Assembly: GCF_029760895.1 (NCBI RefSeq)
Contig: NZ_CP121679.1
Location: 3,020,001-3,084,000 of the forward strand
Direction of reading: 5' to 3'
From: Ancylobacter sp. WKF20
GTDB taxonomy: Bacteria > Pseudomonadota > Alphaproteobacteria > Rhizobiales > Xanthobacteraceae
DNA: 64,000 nt
In this document: piece by piece, positions 1 through 10,100 of the stretch
How positions within the stretch are numbered: position 1 is the first letter of the stretch
Layout: the number at the start of each line of letters is the position of its first letter
The notes under the pieces: model-generated
Seen by the model: only the letters and a program-made list of their open reading frames with translations
What the model was told of the DNA's origin: nothing
The model's database searches: none
Made by a program: the position numbers and the translations under genes

Positions 1-1
1 C

Positions 2-976
2 CGCATGTCGCTCTTCGGGCTGGAGTTCCTGCGCGGCGCCAAGGAGCGCTTCGGGCCGGACACCGATCTTGCCTGGCATGAGGGCGGCTATCTCATCCTC
101 GCCAGCGAGACCGGGCGGCCCATTCTTGAAGCGAACCACCGCCTGCAGCAGGCCGAGGGCGCCGACATCGCGCTGATGGACCCTGCGCAGCTTGCGGCCA
201 CCTTCCCCTGGCTCAATGTCGAGGACATCGCCGCCGGCGCCTATGGCGTCTCGGGCGAGGGCTGGTTCGACGCCCATGCGCTGCTCGCCTGCCTGCGCAC
301 GGCGGCCAAGGCGCAGGGCGCGCACTTCATCACCGCCGAGGTCGCCGCTATCGAGCGCGCGGGCGACCGCATCGCCGGGGTCACGCTGACCGACGGGCGG
401 CGCCTCGCCTGTGGCGCGCTGGTCAATGCCGCGGGTCCCTGGGCCGGCCGGGTCGCCGCCATGGCCGGCATCGTGCTGCCGGTGATCGGCAAGAAGCGCT
501 GCGTCTTCGTCGTGCATTGCCGGACCGAGCTGCCGAAGCTGCCGCTGCTGGTCGATCCCTCCGGCTTCTATATCCGCCCGGAAGGCGCCTATCAGATCTG
601 CGGCGCCCCGCCGGTGGAGGATCCCGACGCCGGCGATGATTTCGAGGTCGACTGGTCGGTCTTCGAGGAGACCATCTGGCCGGCGCTCGCCCACCGCATC
701 CCGGCCATGGAGGAGCTCAAGCTCGTGCGCGCCTGGGCCGGGCATTACGAGATGAACCTGCTCGACCACAACGCGGTCATCGGCCCGCACCCGCAGGTGG
801 CGAACTTCTACTTCATGAACGGCTTCTCCGGCCACGGCCTGCAGCAGGCCCCCGCCGCCGGGCGCGCCATCGCCGAATGGATAACGCAAGGCCGCTCCGT
901 CTCGCTCGATCTCGACGTGTTCGGCTATGAGCGCATCGCCGCCGGACGGCCCCATGCGGAGCTGAACATCATCTGA
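2..976 (+). CDS. FAD-dependent oxidoreductase, FOXRED1/DAO-like (5' truncated by window edge)
   Basis: C-terminal 324 residues of a DAO-superfamily flavoprotein. The reading frame is open to the window edge and the N-terminal GxGxxG dinucleotide-binding motif is absent, so the real start lies upstream; the ATG at 5 is probably internal. Recognisable parts are the second FAD-contact segment (ALVNAAGPWAG), the substrate domain (GFYIRPEGAYQICG) and a C-terminal block NGFSGHGLQQAPAAGRAIAE. That ending is typical of FOXRED1-like and sarcosine/D-amino-acid dehydrogenase-like proteins. The likely role is oxidation of an amine or amino acid at a flavin; the substrate cannot be read from sequence. The stop is 12 bases before the next gene, so the two may be co-transcribed. 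Confidence 0.85.
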   Translation, partial: RMSLFGLEFLRGAKERFGPDTDLAWHEGGYLILASETGRPILEANHRLQQAEGADIALMDPAQLAATFPWLNVEDIAAGAYGVSGEGWFDAHALLACLRTAAKAQGAHFITAEVAAIERAGDRIAGVTLTDGRRLACGALVNAAGPWAGRVAAMAGIVLPVIGKKRCVFVVHCRTELPKLPLLVDPSGFYIRPEGAYQICGAPPVEDPDAGDDFEVDWSVFEETIWPALAHRIPAMEELKLVRAWAGHYEMNLLDHNAVIGPHPQVANFYFMNGFSGHGLQQAPAAGRAIAEWITQGRSVSLDLDVFGYERIAAGRPHAELNII

Positions 977-988
977 GGGGGCAGAAGA

Positions 989-1753
989 GTGGCGCAAACA
1001 CCGATGCGCGTCGCGGGGGTGGATGGCTGCCGGGGCGGCTGGGTGGCGGTGATCGTCGCGCCGGACGGGGCGATGAGCGCCCGCCGGCTCACGGCGCTCA
1101 CCGACCTCATCGACGCGCCCTCCCCCCCGGACATTATCGCCATCGACATGCCGATCGGCCTGCCGGAGAGGGTGGAGGCGAAGGGCCGGGCGCCGGAGCG
1201 GCTGGTACGCCCGCTGCTCGGCGGGCGGCAGTCCAGCGTCTTCTCCATGCCCGCGCGCGCGGCAGTCTATGCCAGCGTCGACCCGGCGGTCGCGGAGGAG
1301 GCGCGCTACCGCCATGCCTGCGACGTGGCGCGGGCGACCTCGACCCCGCCCAAGGCAGTCGCCAAGCAGGCCTTTCACATCTTCCCGAAGATCATCGAGA
1401 TCGACACGCTGCTGCGCGCGCGGCCCGCGCTTCAGACCCGCCTTTATGAGTGCCACCCGGAGGTGAGCTTCCGGATGCTGAACGGCGCGCCGCTCGATGT
1501 GCCGAAGAAAGTGAAGAATGCCCCGCACGCGCCGGGCCTCGCGCTCCGCCGCACCCTGCTGGAGGCGGCGGGCTTTCCCCCGGCCCTGCTCAGCGCCGCC
1601 CATGCCCGCGCCCTCAGTGTCGGCGCCGACGACCTCATCGACGCCGCGGCCGCCGCCTGGACCGCCCACCGGCTCGCGCGCGGCGAGGCGGTAAGCTTCC
1701 CCGCCCCGCCGGAACGCGACGCGCTGGGGCTGCCGATCGCCATCTGGGCCTAA
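989..1753 (+). CDS. DUF429 family protein (predicted RNase H-like fold nuclease)
   Basis: A 254-aa soluble protein of the DUF429 family, which is predicted to adopt an RNase H-like fold; its biochemical role is not established. Typical features are the opening VAGVDGCRGGWV, the acidic IAIDMPIGLPE strand, the central LLGGRQSSVFSMPAR block and the late ADDLIDAAAAAWTA helix. The acidic residues in the first, second and last motifs would form the predicted metal site. The start is a GTG preceded by a G-rich GAGGGGG ribosome-binding site; an ATG five codons later (1004) is the alternative. It follows the flavoprotein by 12 bases. There is no signal peptide. Confidence 0.85.
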   Translation: MAQTPMRVAGVDGCRGGWVAVIVAPDGAMSARRLTALTDLIDAPSPPDIIAIDMPIGLPERVEAKGRAPERLVRPLLGGRQSSVFSMPARAAVYASVDPAVAEEARYRHACDVARATSTPPKAVAKQAFHIFPKIIEIDTLLRARPALQTRLYECHPEVSFRMLNGAPLDVPKKVKNAPHAPGLALRRTLLEAAGFPPALLSAAHARALSVGADDLIDAAAAAWTAHRLARGEAVSFPAPPERDALGLPIAIWA

Positions 1754-1797
1754 GGCAACGGTGGGGGCCTATCGCATGGCGGCCCCATCCCTCACGC

Positions 1798-1889
1798 CGT
1801 CATGCCCGGCCCTGGGCCTGGCATCCACGACGTCGACCAGTGCGCGGGTGGCAAGACGTGGATGGCCGGGTCAAGCCCGGCCATGACGG
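1798..1889. repeat. Palindromic dispersed repeat, family 1 (full element)
   Basis: About 92 bp whose two ends are inverted relative to each other. It opens with CGTCATGCCCGGCC and closes with GGCCGGGTCAAGCCCGGCCATGACGG, with inner CATCCACGACG and GACGTGGATG arms. Each end is itself a smaller palindrome. Related copies occur at 8230, 8421, 32199, 48842, 49008 and 49316. It could form a large hairpin in the converging tails of the DUF429 gene and cysNC. It resembles REP/BIME-type elements of Hyphomicrobiales and is not a coding sequence. Confidence 0.85.
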
Positions 1890-1986
1890 TGTTCTGGGGG
1901 GATGGCGAGAGAGCCGGGAGACACCGATACGAGGCAACCAGTCGCGTGAGCGCCGCACCCTCAAGCCCCGACGGTCGCCCCCCGCC

Positions 1987-3924
1987 TCAGATACCCGCGT
2001 CGTCGGCGACGGGTTCGGCGTGACGGAACACGCCGGTCACCGCCAGCAGCGCCTCGATGCGGGCCGCCGCGGCGCTCTGGTCGAGCTTGTCGGTCTCGAT
2101 GACCAGCTCGGGCGCCTCGGGGGCCTCATAGGGTGCGTCGACGCCGGTGAAGCCGCGGATCTCGCCGGCCCGCGCCTTGGCATAGAGGCCCTTGGGGTCG
2201 CGCGCCTCGCAGACATCGAGCGGGGCGGAGACGTGCACTTCATAGAAACCCGGCCCGACGATCTCGCGCACCCGCGCCCGCGCCGCGGCGGAGGGCGAGA
2301 CGGCGGCGACCAGCACGACATGGCCGAGGCCCTTGAGCAGGCTCGCCACCTCACCGAGGCGGCGATTATTCTCGGCCCGCTCGCCCTCGGAGAAGCCGAG
2401 ATCGCTGTTCAGCCCGGCGCGCAGCGTGTCGCCATCGAGCAGGGTGACCAGCCCGCCCCGGTCGAAAAGGCGCCGCTCCAGCGCGCGGGCGATGGTGGAC
2501 TTGCCCGAGCCCGACAGGCCGGTGAGCCAGACCACCGCGCCACCATGGCCGAAGCGGGCGATCCGCTCGTCCTGCGTCACCGCCGAGGCGACCGGGGTGA
2601 TGTTGCGGACGACTGGCGCCGCCACGCTTTCCGCGCCGAGCACGGAAATGATGAGGCCGCCGCCGGCGATGCGCCCGCCAAGCTCCAGCGCCACGCGGCC
2701 GGTGCGCGGGTTGAGCCCGTGCGGATCGGCGGCGATGGGGCGCGACAGCGCGAACTCGACTTCGCCCACCTGGTTGCGGCCGATGCGCTTGGATTCGAAG
2801 GTCGAGAGATGGCCGGGATCGACCACCTCATGCACCGCCGCGACGGTGGCGCGCGCCTCGGAGGTGGCGAGACGCACGATCAGCGGCGTGCCGACCTCCA
2901 GCGCCTCCTCGGCCAGCCAGAACAGCCGCACGCGCAGGCGGCGCGTGGCGTGCGGGCGGGCGGCGGGGGTGGAGAGGATCTCGCCGCGCTCGACAAAGAT
3001 CTCGCGGTCGAGCGTCAGCGCGGCCGGGGCGCCGGCAGCCAGCGCCGTCAGCTCCCGCCCGGCGGGCGGCACCGGCCAGCTCTCGATGGTCTTGATCACC
3101 GCGCTCTTGCCGGAAGGCTGGAACACCACCTCGTCGCCGACCTTGAGGCTGCCGGTCTCGAGGCGGCCGGCGACGATGCGCCGGTCGTCGAACTTGTAGA
3201 CCGCCTGCACGGGCATGCGCAGAGCAAGGTCGCCCGCCGCCCGCGCCGGCTCGAACCGGTCCAGCGCCTGAAGCACGGTCGGGCCGTCATACCAGGGCGT
3301 GCGCGTGCCATGGGCGGAAACGCCGTCGCCCTCGCGGGCGGAAATCGGGATCACCGCGCTCGCCCGCACGCCGAGGCCGGCGAGATAGGCGCTGATCTCG
3401 GTCTCGATCGAGCGGAACACCGTCTCGGAGAAATCGACGCGGTCCATCTTGTTCACGACCACGGCGACCTGCTTCACGCCGAGCAGGTGCAGCAGATAGC
3501 CGTGCCGCCGCGTCTGGTCGCGCACGCCCTCGGCGGCGTCGATCAGCAGGAAGGCGGCATCGGCCTGCGCCGCGCCGGTGATCATGTTGCGCAGGAATTC
3601 CGCATGGCCCGGCGCGTCGATCAGGATGATATCGCGCGAGGGGGTCTGGAAGCGGATCTGGCTGGTGTCGATGGTGATGCCCTGATCGCGCTCGGCCTGC
3701 AGGCTGTCGAGCAGGAAGGACCATTCGAAGGGCATGCCGCGCCGGGCGGAGATTTCCTTGAGCTGCTCCAGCTTCTGGCTGGGGATGCCGCCGGTCTCGT
3801 GCAGCAGGCGGCCGATCAGCGTGGACTTGCCGTGATCGACATGGCCGACGATGACGATGCGCACGAGCTGGCGGTCAGCGGCGGCGACGGGCGCGGGCGT
3901 GGTGAAATTGGTCACAGCAGACAT
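1987..3924 (-). CDS. cysNC: Bifunctional sulfate adenylyltransferase subunit 1 / APS kinase (CysN-CysC fusion)
   Basis: A 645-aa fusion. The N-terminal part is the GTPase subunit of ATP sulfurylase: P-loop GHVDHGKS near residue 27, DAPGH, NKMD, then EF-Tu-like beta-barrel domains. From about residue 460 follows APS kinase with Walker [10 protein letters not shown] and [10 protein letters not shown]. With CysD it would make APS from sulfate and ATP, and the C-terminal domain would phosphorylate APS to PAPS. I place the start at the ATG at 3924, 11 bases after the cysD stop and behind a GAGG site that overlaps that stop. A GTG at 3939, overlapping the cysD stop by 4 bases, would add five residues. 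It is the second gene of a cysD-cysNC operon divergent from the sulfite reductase operon. The length fits the rhizobial NodQ/CysNC type. Confidence 0.95.
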   Translation of the reverse strand: MSAVTNFTTPAPVAAADRQLVRIVIVGHVDHGKSTLIGRLLHETGGIPSQKLEQLKEISARRGMPFEWSFLLDSLQAERDQGITIDTSQIRFQTPSRDIILIDAPGHAEFLRNMITGAAQADAAFLLIDAAEGVRDQTRRHGYLLHLLGVKQVAVVVNKMDRVDFSETVFRSIETEISAYLAGLGVRASAVIPISAREGDGVSAHGTRTPWYDGPTVLQALDRFEPARAAGDLALRMPVQAVYKFDDRRIVAGRLETGSLKVGDEVVFQPSGKSAVIKTIESWPVPPAGRELTALAAGAPAALTLDREIFVERGEILSTPAARPHATRRLRVRLFWLAEEALEVGTPLIVRLATSEARATVAAVHEVVDPGHLSTFESKRIGRNQVGEVEFALSRPIAADPHGLNPRTGRVALELGGRIAGGGLIISVLGAESVAAPVVRNITPVASAVTQDERIARFGHGGAVVWLTGLSGSGKSTIARALERRLFDRGGLVTLLDGDTLRAGLNSDLGFSEGERAENNRRLGEVASLLKGLGHVVLVAAVSPSAAARARVREIVGPGFYEVHVSAPLDVCEARDPKGLYAKARAGEIRGFTGVDAPYEAPEAPELVIETDKLDQSAAAARIEALLAVTGVFRHAEPVADDAGI

Positions 3925-3935
3925 GGCGTCCGACC

Positions 3936-4742
3936 TCACAGATAGCCGGCGACGCGCAGTCGCTCGAAGGAATCTTCGGACTCATGGTCCATCGCCCGGC
4001 CGGAACGCTCGGGCACCTTGGTGGTGGCAAGCTCGATCAGGATCTCATCGATCGTCGCCGCCGGCGAGGCGACCGGGAAGGTGATATCCTGGTCGCCGAG
4101 CGAGCGGTAGCGCTTGCCGTCCTTCGAGAAGTACAGCGGGATGACGGGAATGTTCTCGCGCTTGGTGTAGGCCCAGATGTCGAGCTCGGTCCAATGCAGG
4201 ATCGGGTGGACGCGCAAGTGAGCGCCGGCCGGCAGCGTGGCGTTGAAATGATCCCAGAACTCCGGGGGCTGCTCGCGCACGTTCCAGTCGCCTTCCAGCC
4301 CGCGCGGGGAGAAGACGCGCTCCTTGGCGCGGGTCGCCTCCTCGTCGCGACGGATGCCGGCGACCACGGCGTCGAAGCCGAACTTCTCCAGCGCGAGCTT
4401 CAGGCCTTCCGTCTTGCGCGCGGCCGAGCGGGTGGCCGGCGGCAGGGTCGGGTCCATCTGCTCCAGCGGCGGGCACGGCTCGACACGCAAATCGAGGCCC
4501 CACTCCCCGGCATAATGGTCGCGGAAATCGTACATTTCCTTGAACTTCTTGCCGGTATCGACATGCATGACCGGGAACGGCACATGGCCGAGAAAGGCCT
4601 TGCGCGCCAGCCAGATCATCACGTTGGAATCCTTGCCGAGCGACCACAGCAGCGCCATGCGCTTCATGCGCGCAAAAGCCTCCCGGAAGATGTAGATACT
4701 CTGAGCCTCGAGCTCGTCGAGCCGGTCGTCGGCGGTGGACAT
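3936..4742 (-). CDS. cysD: Sulfate adenylyltransferase subunit 2 (ATP sulfurylase small subunit)
   Basis: 268 aa. PP-loop ATP pyrophosphatase-family subunit that forms APS from sulfate and ATP together with the CysN GTPase. The nucleotide loop is SLGKDSNVM near residue 34. Other family marks are [14 protein letters not shown], the [22 protein letters not shown] segment (only partly quoted here) and the conserved C-terminus around [15 protein letters not shown]. The start chosen is ATG 4742; a GTG three codons upstream (4751) is also possible. It is somewhat shorter than the enterobacterial protein because the N-terminus is trimmed. It is the first gene of the operon and lies opposite the DUF2849-cysI operon across a 135-bp AT-rich promoter region. 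Confidence 0.95.
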   Translation of the reverse strand: MSTADDRLDELEAQSIYIFREAFARMKRMALLWSLGKDSNVMIWLARKAFLGHVPFPVMHVDTGKKFKEMYDFRDHYAGEWGLDLRVEPCPPLEQMDPTLPPATRSAARKTEGLKLALEKFGFDAVVAGIRRDEEATRAKERVFSPRGLEGDWNVREQPPEFWDHFNATLPAGAHLRVHPILHWTELDIWAYTKRENIPVIPLYFSKDGKRYRSLGDQDITFPVASPAATIDEILIELATTKVPERSGRAMDHESEDSFERLRVAGYL

Positions 4743-4877
4743 GGTGAGCACTCTGTTTATGTTCCCGTCCCGAACGGAAACTAATTACACGTCATTTTCG
4801 TGCATTTAATTCTTTTGCACGTTCTAAATTGGTGTTATGCAGACCCAACCCATCCGTCAACAGGAAATTGGAAGCTC
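4743..4877. promoter_or_regulatory. Divergent cysD / DUF2849-cysI promoter region with palindromes
   Basis: This AT-rich stretch stands out in a GC-rich genome and separates two divergent sulfur operons. It holds a perfect inverted repeat, CGTGCA (4799-4804) and TGCACG (4816-4821), with an 11-bp AT spacer. A further CACG (4788-4791) pairs with CGTG at 4799-4802. An imperfect repeat GTTCCCGTCCCGAACGGAAAC lies at 4761-4781. The layout suits binding of a dimeric regulator, plausibly a LysR-type CysB-like protein or a repressor, controlling both directions. The regulator is not identified. Confidence 0.5.
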
Positions 4878-5186
4878 ATGGCGGCGCCGCAGCAGCAGAA
4901 ACTGAAGGTCAACGGCCCCGTCACGGTGACGGCAAACCGGCTGACGGACGGGGCTGTGGTGTGGCGCACGGCCGATGGCGGCTGGTCGGCGGACCTTGCC
5001 GACGCCGCGATCGTGACGACGTCTGACGCCGCCATCGCCCTGCTCGCCGCCGCGCAGCAGCGCGATATCGAGGCGGTCGGCGCCTATGTGGCCCCGGTCC
5101 TGCTTGGCGAGGATGGCTCGGTCCAGCCGGGGAACCTGCGCGAACGCATCCGCGTCGCCGGCCCCACTTTCGAGCTGCCGCACTGA
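4878..5186 (+). CDS. DUF2849 domain protein, sulfite reductase operon
   Basis: A 102-aa protein of the DUF2849 family, regularly found directly upstream of the sulfite reductase gene in alphaproteobacteria. Its function is not established. The visible family pattern is KVNGPVTVTANRLTDGAVVW near the N-terminus, a central alanine-rich helix, and a conserved tail (RERIRVAGPTF) after the sequence GAYVAPVL. The start at ATG 4878 is supported by AGGAAATTGGAAG just upstream; an earlier in-frame start at 4800 would lie inside the promoter palindromes and is rejected. No signal peptide or membrane segment is present. The context implies a role supporting sulfite reduction. Confidence 0.85.
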   Translation: MAAPQQQKLKVNGPVTVTANRLTDGAVVWRTADGGWSADLADAAIVTTSDAAIALLAAAQQRDIEAVGAYVAPVLLGEDGSVQPGNLRERIRVAGPTFELPH

Positions 5187-5243
5187 TTTACCAGCCAGCG
5201 TGACCGCACGCTTATCTGCACGACGCACAAGGCGAAGCCGACC

Positions 5244-6885
<1,642 letters not shown>

Positions 6886-6899
<14 letters not shown>

Positions 6900-7413
6900 G
6901 AATGGACAGATCATCGAGGATCGCTTCCTGCGCGTGGCCGACGAGGACGCGCTGCCCGAGGGCGTGCCCGTGCTCATCGGCGCCGACCGCTTCCTGAAGG
7001 AGGCCGCCGCGCTCAAGGGTCGTCAGGCTCCTGTCGGCATCATCTGGCCGAACAACCGGCCCATCGCCGATATCGCCCCCTATCTCGACCAGCTCTCGCT
7101 GATCGCGCTCAACTTCCCGACCTTCCGCGACGGGCGCGCCTACAGCCAGGCGCGGCTGCTGCGCGAGCGGCTCGGCTGGACCGGGCCGCTGCGCGCCATC
7201 GGCCAGGTGCTGCGCGACCAGTTCCTGCTGATGGAGCGCTCGGGCTTCGATCAGGTCGATGCGGTGAAGCCGGCCGATGCCGATGCCTTCGATGAAGCGG
7301 TGCACCGCTACACCGTGTTCTACCAGCCCGCGACCCCCGACGAGCGCCCGAGTCTTCTGCGCCAGCGCCTCGGCCGCACCGTGTCCGGCGTCCCCGCGGG
7401 AGTGCCGAAATGA
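6886..7413 (+). CDS. DUF934 domain protein, sulfite reductase operon
   Basis: A 175-aa soluble protein of the DUF934 family, a conserved partner of cysI and cysH in alpha- and gammaproteobacteria with no established activity. Recognisable blocks are GVIWP-like VGIIWPNNRP, ALNFPTFRDGRAYSQARLLR, and RAIGQVLRDQFLLMERSGFD. The start overlaps the last 14 bases of cysI and the stop overlaps the start of cysH by 4 bases, so the three genes are translationally coupled. It has sometimes been called an oxidoreductase in databases, but no cofactor motif is visible here. Confidence 0.87.
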
Positions 7414-8162
7414 GCCTCGCCCAGCGCAGCGATGACAGCCTCTTCGTCAGCCTGCCGCCCGACGCGATCGAGGCGCGGCTGGCGGCGCTGAATCACGCGC
7501 TGGAAGCCGCCACGCCGGCCGAGATCATTGGTGAGGCCGCGCGCACGGTCGGGCCGGGCAAGCTGGCGCTGGTCTCCTCCTTCGGCACGGAATCGGCGGT
7601 GCTGCTCGCCTTCATGGCCGAGGTCGACCCGTCTATCCCGGTGGTGTTTCTCGACACCGGCTGGCTGTTCGAGGAAACGCTGGCCTATCGCGACACGCTC
7701 ACCCGCCAGCTCGGCCTCACGGATGTGCGCACCCTGCTGCCGGATGCCGCGCGGCTGGCGGAAATGGACGCCGAGCGCGACCTGTGGTTTTCCGACCCCG
7801 ATGCCTGCTGCCGCATCCGCAAGGTCGAGCCGCTCGCCCGCGCGCTGAAAGGTTTCGACGGCTGGCTGAACGGGCGCAAGCGCTATCAGGGTGGCCTGCG
7901 CGCCTCCATCCCCGTGGTGGAACGCGACGGCGCCCGGCTGAAGTTCAACCCGCTGGCCAATCTCGACCGCGCCGATGTGGAAGCCGCCCATGCGCGCTTC
8001 AACCTGCCGGCGCATCCGCTGGTCGCCAAGGGCTTCGCCTCCGTCGGCTGCATGCCCTGCACCAGCCGGGCGAGCGCGGAAGAAGGCCGCGCCGGCCGCT
8101 GGGCCGGCCGCGCCAAGACCGAATGCGGCATCCACACGCTGCTGAACACCGTCGAGAGCTGA
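7410..8162 (+). CDS. cysH: Assimilatory adenylyl-sulfate (APS) reductase, Fe-S type
   Basis: 250 aa. Reduces activated sulfate to sulfite using thioredoxin. The PP-loop-like fold is shown by SSFGTESAVLL near residue 55, FLDTGWLF, and the catalytic C-terminal ECGIH motif (KTECGIH). Two cysteine pairs, DACCRIRK and GCMPC, are the [4Fe-4S] ligands that distinguish APS-type reductases from cluster-free PAPS reductases of the E. coli type. It is the last gene of the operon and overlaps DUF934 by 4 bases. It would supply sulfite to CysI. Preference for APS over PAPS is inferred from the cluster cysteines; cysNC nearby can make both. Confidence 0.92.
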   Translation: MSLAQRSDDSLFVSLPPDAIEARLAALNHALEAATPAEIIGEAARTVGPGKLALVSSFGTESAVLLAFMAEVDPSIPVVFLDTGWLFEETLAYRDTLTRQLGLTDVRTLLPDAARLAEMDAERDLWFSDPDACCRIRKVEPLARALKGFDGWLNGRKRYQGGLRASIPVVERDGARLKFNPLANLDRADVEAAHARFNLPAHPLVAKGFASVGCMPCTSRASAEEGRAGRWAGRAKTECGIHTLLNTVES

Positions 8163-8173
8163 ACCGCGCGACC

Positions 8174-8211
8174 GTGTCCCGGCCCCGCGACGGGCAAGCC
8201 GTAGCGCCGAG
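8174..8211. repeat. Dispersed repeat, family 2 (partial copy)
   Basis: A 38-bp fragment beginning GTGTCCCGGCC and ending GTAGCGCCGAGC. It matches the second half of the family 2 element at 8681-8720 (GTGTCCCGGCC ... GAGCGCCGAGC). It is a truncated copy directly behind cysH. Confidence 0.6.
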
Positions 8212-8229
8212 CGCCTCCCACCCTCACGC

Positions 8230-8339
8230 CGTCATGGCCGTCCCCGGACTTGATCCGGGGATCAACCCGGCCATCCACGACTTGGGGCACGCACACTCAG
8301 GAAAGTCGTGGATCCCCGGGTCAAGCCCGGGGATGACGG
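8230..8339. repeat. Palindromic dispersed repeat, family 1 (full element)
   Basis: About 110 bp. It opens with CGTCATGGCCGTCCCCGG and closes with CCCCGGGTCAAGCCCGGGG plus ATGACGG. Each end forms its own palindrome, and CATCCACGACTT pairs with AAGTCGTGGATC across the middle. It is one of seven copies in the window. Confidence 0.85.
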
Positions 8340-8420
8340 CGTATCGGCTGGCACGGGCCGGGCAAGAGCGCCACCTCAGCATGACGACCGTCACTTGGGC
8401 GGCCTCCTCCACCGGAGCAC

Positions 8421-8514
8421 CGTCATGGCCGGGCTTGGCCCGGCCATCCACGACTTCGGTTCCGCAGTCGACCGGCCACGTCATGGATGCCCGGCCCAAG
8501 GCCGGGCATGACGG
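8421..8514. repeat. Palindromic dispersed repeat, family 1 (full element)
   Basis: About 94 bp. It opens with CGTCATGGCCGGGCTTGGCC and closes with GGCCGGGCATGACGG. The two ends are inverted relative to each other around a short non-conserved core. It lies 81 bp after the previous copy, so the two form a tandem pair. Confidence 0.85.
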
Positions 8515-8562
8515 CGTGACAAAGGGGACGGGTGGCTCCTCACGTCACACGACAAACGAAAG

Positions 8563-8750
8563 CGCTTCGCGGGTCTCTCCTGGGCCCCGGATCAGCGCTG
8601 CGCGTCGCGCCGCTTGTCCGGGGAACGTGGGCGGCGGGGATGACAGCATGCGGTACGGCGCGGGCCGCCCACGGGCAACCGTGTCCCGGCCCAGCGACGG
8701 CGAAGCCGGAGCGCCGAGCCGGGATCCAGCGCAGGACTCCGCCAAAGGCG
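8563..8750. repeat. Dispersed repeat, family 2 (full copy A)
   Basis: About 188 bp related to the sequences at 48613-48795 and 49109-49275. The shared order is GCTTCGCG-GTCTCTCCTGGG, CGGATC-GCGCTGC, CTTGTCCGGGGAACG, a variable centre, TCCCGG-CCAGCG, GAAGCCG-AGCGCCGAGCC, then GGGA-CCAGCGCA and CTCCGCC. No protein is recognisable in any frame, and the same blocks recur in the same order at the other two sites. Confidence 0.75.
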
Positions 8751-8814
8751 TCTCATTTGACGCGGAGACAAGGCCGCACCGCCCCTGCGTCAGCCGGCTG
8801 CGACGCAGCATTTT

Positions 8815-8880
8815 CACACACCAGCCGCGTACATAAATTTAATTTCTATATCCTATGTAGTTTTTATATTGACCACGCTC
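8815..8880 (+). promoter_or_regulatory. AT-rich upstream region of the sulfate uptake operon
   Basis: The only AT-rich stretch before sbp. It contains TACATA (8830-8835) and its inverse TATGTA (8854-8859), separated by 18 bp, within a run of A/T. This is likely the promoter/operator zone of sbp-cysT-cysW. Exact -35 and -10 boxes cannot be assigned with confidence. Confidence 0.35.
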
Positions 8881-8942
8881 CGGCGCCGTGGAAATCTCCG
8901 CCCAACGTATCGCAGGCGCCCAGGCGCCGGGGGAGAAAGTCC

Positions 8943-9962
8943 ATGACGTTCCGTTTCAAGTCGGTGGCCGCGGCCGCCCTGATCGCGGCCTTCGCTGCAC
9001 CGCTGGTTGCCCCGCTCGCCGCCCGCGCGGCGGATGTGACGCTGCTCAACGTGTCCTATGACCCGACGCGCGAGCTGTACCAGCAGTACAACAAGATCTT
9101 CGCCGACAAGTACAAGGCCGAGACCGGCAAGACCCTCGAGATCAAGGCCTCGCATGGCGGCTCCGGCAAGCAGGCGCGCTCGGTGATCGACGGGCTCGAG
9201 GCCGATGTGGTGACGCTGGCGCTCGCCTATGACATCGACGCCATCGCCGACAAGGGCTTCCTGGCGCAGGACTGGCAGAAGCGCCTGCCGGACAACTCCT
9301 CGCCCTACACCTCGACCATCGTGTTCCTCGTGCGCAAGGGCAACCCGAAGGGCATCAAGGACTGGGGCGACCTCATCAAGTCCGACGTGAAGGTCATCAC
9401 CCCGAACCCGAAGACCTCGGGCGGGGCGCGCTGGAACTACCTCGCCGCCTGGGCCTGGGCGCTGAAGACCTACGGCTCCGAGGACAAGGCCAAGCAGTTC
9501 GTGCAGAACCTCTACAAGAACGTGCCCGTGCTCGACACCGGCGCGCGCGGCTCCACCGTCACCTTCACCGAGCGCGGCGTCGGCGACGTGCTGCTCGCCT
9601 GGGAGAACGAGGCGTTCCTGTCCAAGAAGGAATTCGGCGACGACAAGTTCGACATCGTCGTCCCCACCCTCTCCATCCTCGCCGAGCCGCCGGTCGCGGT
9701 GGTCGACAAGGTGGTCGACAAGAAGGGCACCCGCGCCGTCGCCGAGGCCTATCTGAAGTTCCTCTACACCAAGGACGGCCAGAAGCTGGCCGCCGAGAAC
9801 TTCTACCGCCCGCGCGACCCCGAGATCGCCAAGCAGTATGAGAAGGTGTTCCCCAAGGTCGACCTCGTGACCATTGACGACCCGGCCTTCGGCGGCTGGC
9901 GCAAGGCGCAGAAGACCCACTTCTCCGATGGCGGCGTGTTCGACCAGATCTACGCCAACTGA
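8943..9962 (+). CDS. sbp: Sulfate/thiosulfate ABC transporter periplasmic binding protein
   Basis: 339 aa. Periplasmic receptor delivering sulfate or thiosulfate to the CysTW permease. An N-terminal signal peptide (basic start, alanine-rich core, ARAAD cleavage region near residue 31) is followed by the typical mature start [20 protein letters not shown]. Other marks are [16 protein letters not shown] and [17 protein letters not shown], both in the ligand cleft. The start ATG 8943 has a GGGGGAGAAAG site. Much longer open sequence upstream (from 8532) runs through repeats and is not part of the gene. It heads the sbp-cysT-cysW operon. Confidence 0.94.
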   Translation: MTFRFKSVAAAALIAAFAAPLVAPLAARAADVTLLNVSYDPTRELYQQYNKIFADKYKAETGKTLEIKASHGGSGKQARSVIDGLEADVVTLALAYDIDAIADKGFLAQDWQKRLPDNSSPYTSTIVFLVRKGNPKGIKDWGDLIKSDVKVITPNPKTSGGARWNYLAAWAWALKTYGSEDKAKQFVQNLYKNVPVLDTGARGSTVTFTERGVGDVLLAWENEAFLSKKEFGDDKFDIVVPTLSILAEPPVAVVDKVVDKKGTRAVAEAYLKFLYTKDGQKLAAENFYRPRDPEIAKQYEKVFPKVDLVTIDDPAFGGWRKAQKTHFSDGGVFDQIYAN

Positions 9963-10041
9963 GCGGCCGCGCCGGCTGGACACACTGGCCTGACTAGCCT
10001 GATCGTCCACCTCACTGCACTCATCGGTCACGCCGATATCG

Positions 10042-10068
10042 ACGCCGGGCCTTTCACGGGTCCGGCGT
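10042..10068 (+). promoter_or_regulatory. Hairpin between sbp and cysT
   Basis: Inverted repeat ACGCCGG (10042-10048) and CCGGCGT (10062-10068) with a 13-base loop, not followed by a U-run. It lies in the 138-bp gap after sbp. In comparable transporter operons such hairpins lower downstream expression or protect the 3' end of the abundant binding-protein message; that role here is inference. Confidence 0.4.
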
Positions 10069-10100
10069 TCGCCATAAGATGATACGGTCGGGAAAAAGCC

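Larger units (their letters stand above)
8163..8942. other. Long intergenic region made mostly of dispersed repeats
   Basis: 780 bp between cysH and sbp. Apart from the repeats listed separately (a partial family 2 copy at 8174-8211, family 1 copies at 8230-8339 and 8421-8514, and family 2 at 8563-8750) it contains an AT-rich sbp promoter area at about 8815-8880. No gene is supported. In-frame open stretches here read through repeats and encode no recognisable protein. Confidence 0.7.

Noticed and set aside
1450..3945. 831-codon open frame on the plus strand opposite cysNC
   Set aside because: It is the antisense of a clear conserved gene. Its translation is Arg/Ala-rich with no recognisable domain, the usual artefact of third-position GC bias.
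8532..8942. Upstream extension of sbp (137 codons)
   Set aside because: It runs through a dispersed repeat and the AT-rich promoter zone and puts the signal peptide inside the protein. The ATG at 8943 has a ribosome site and starts a proper signal peptide.
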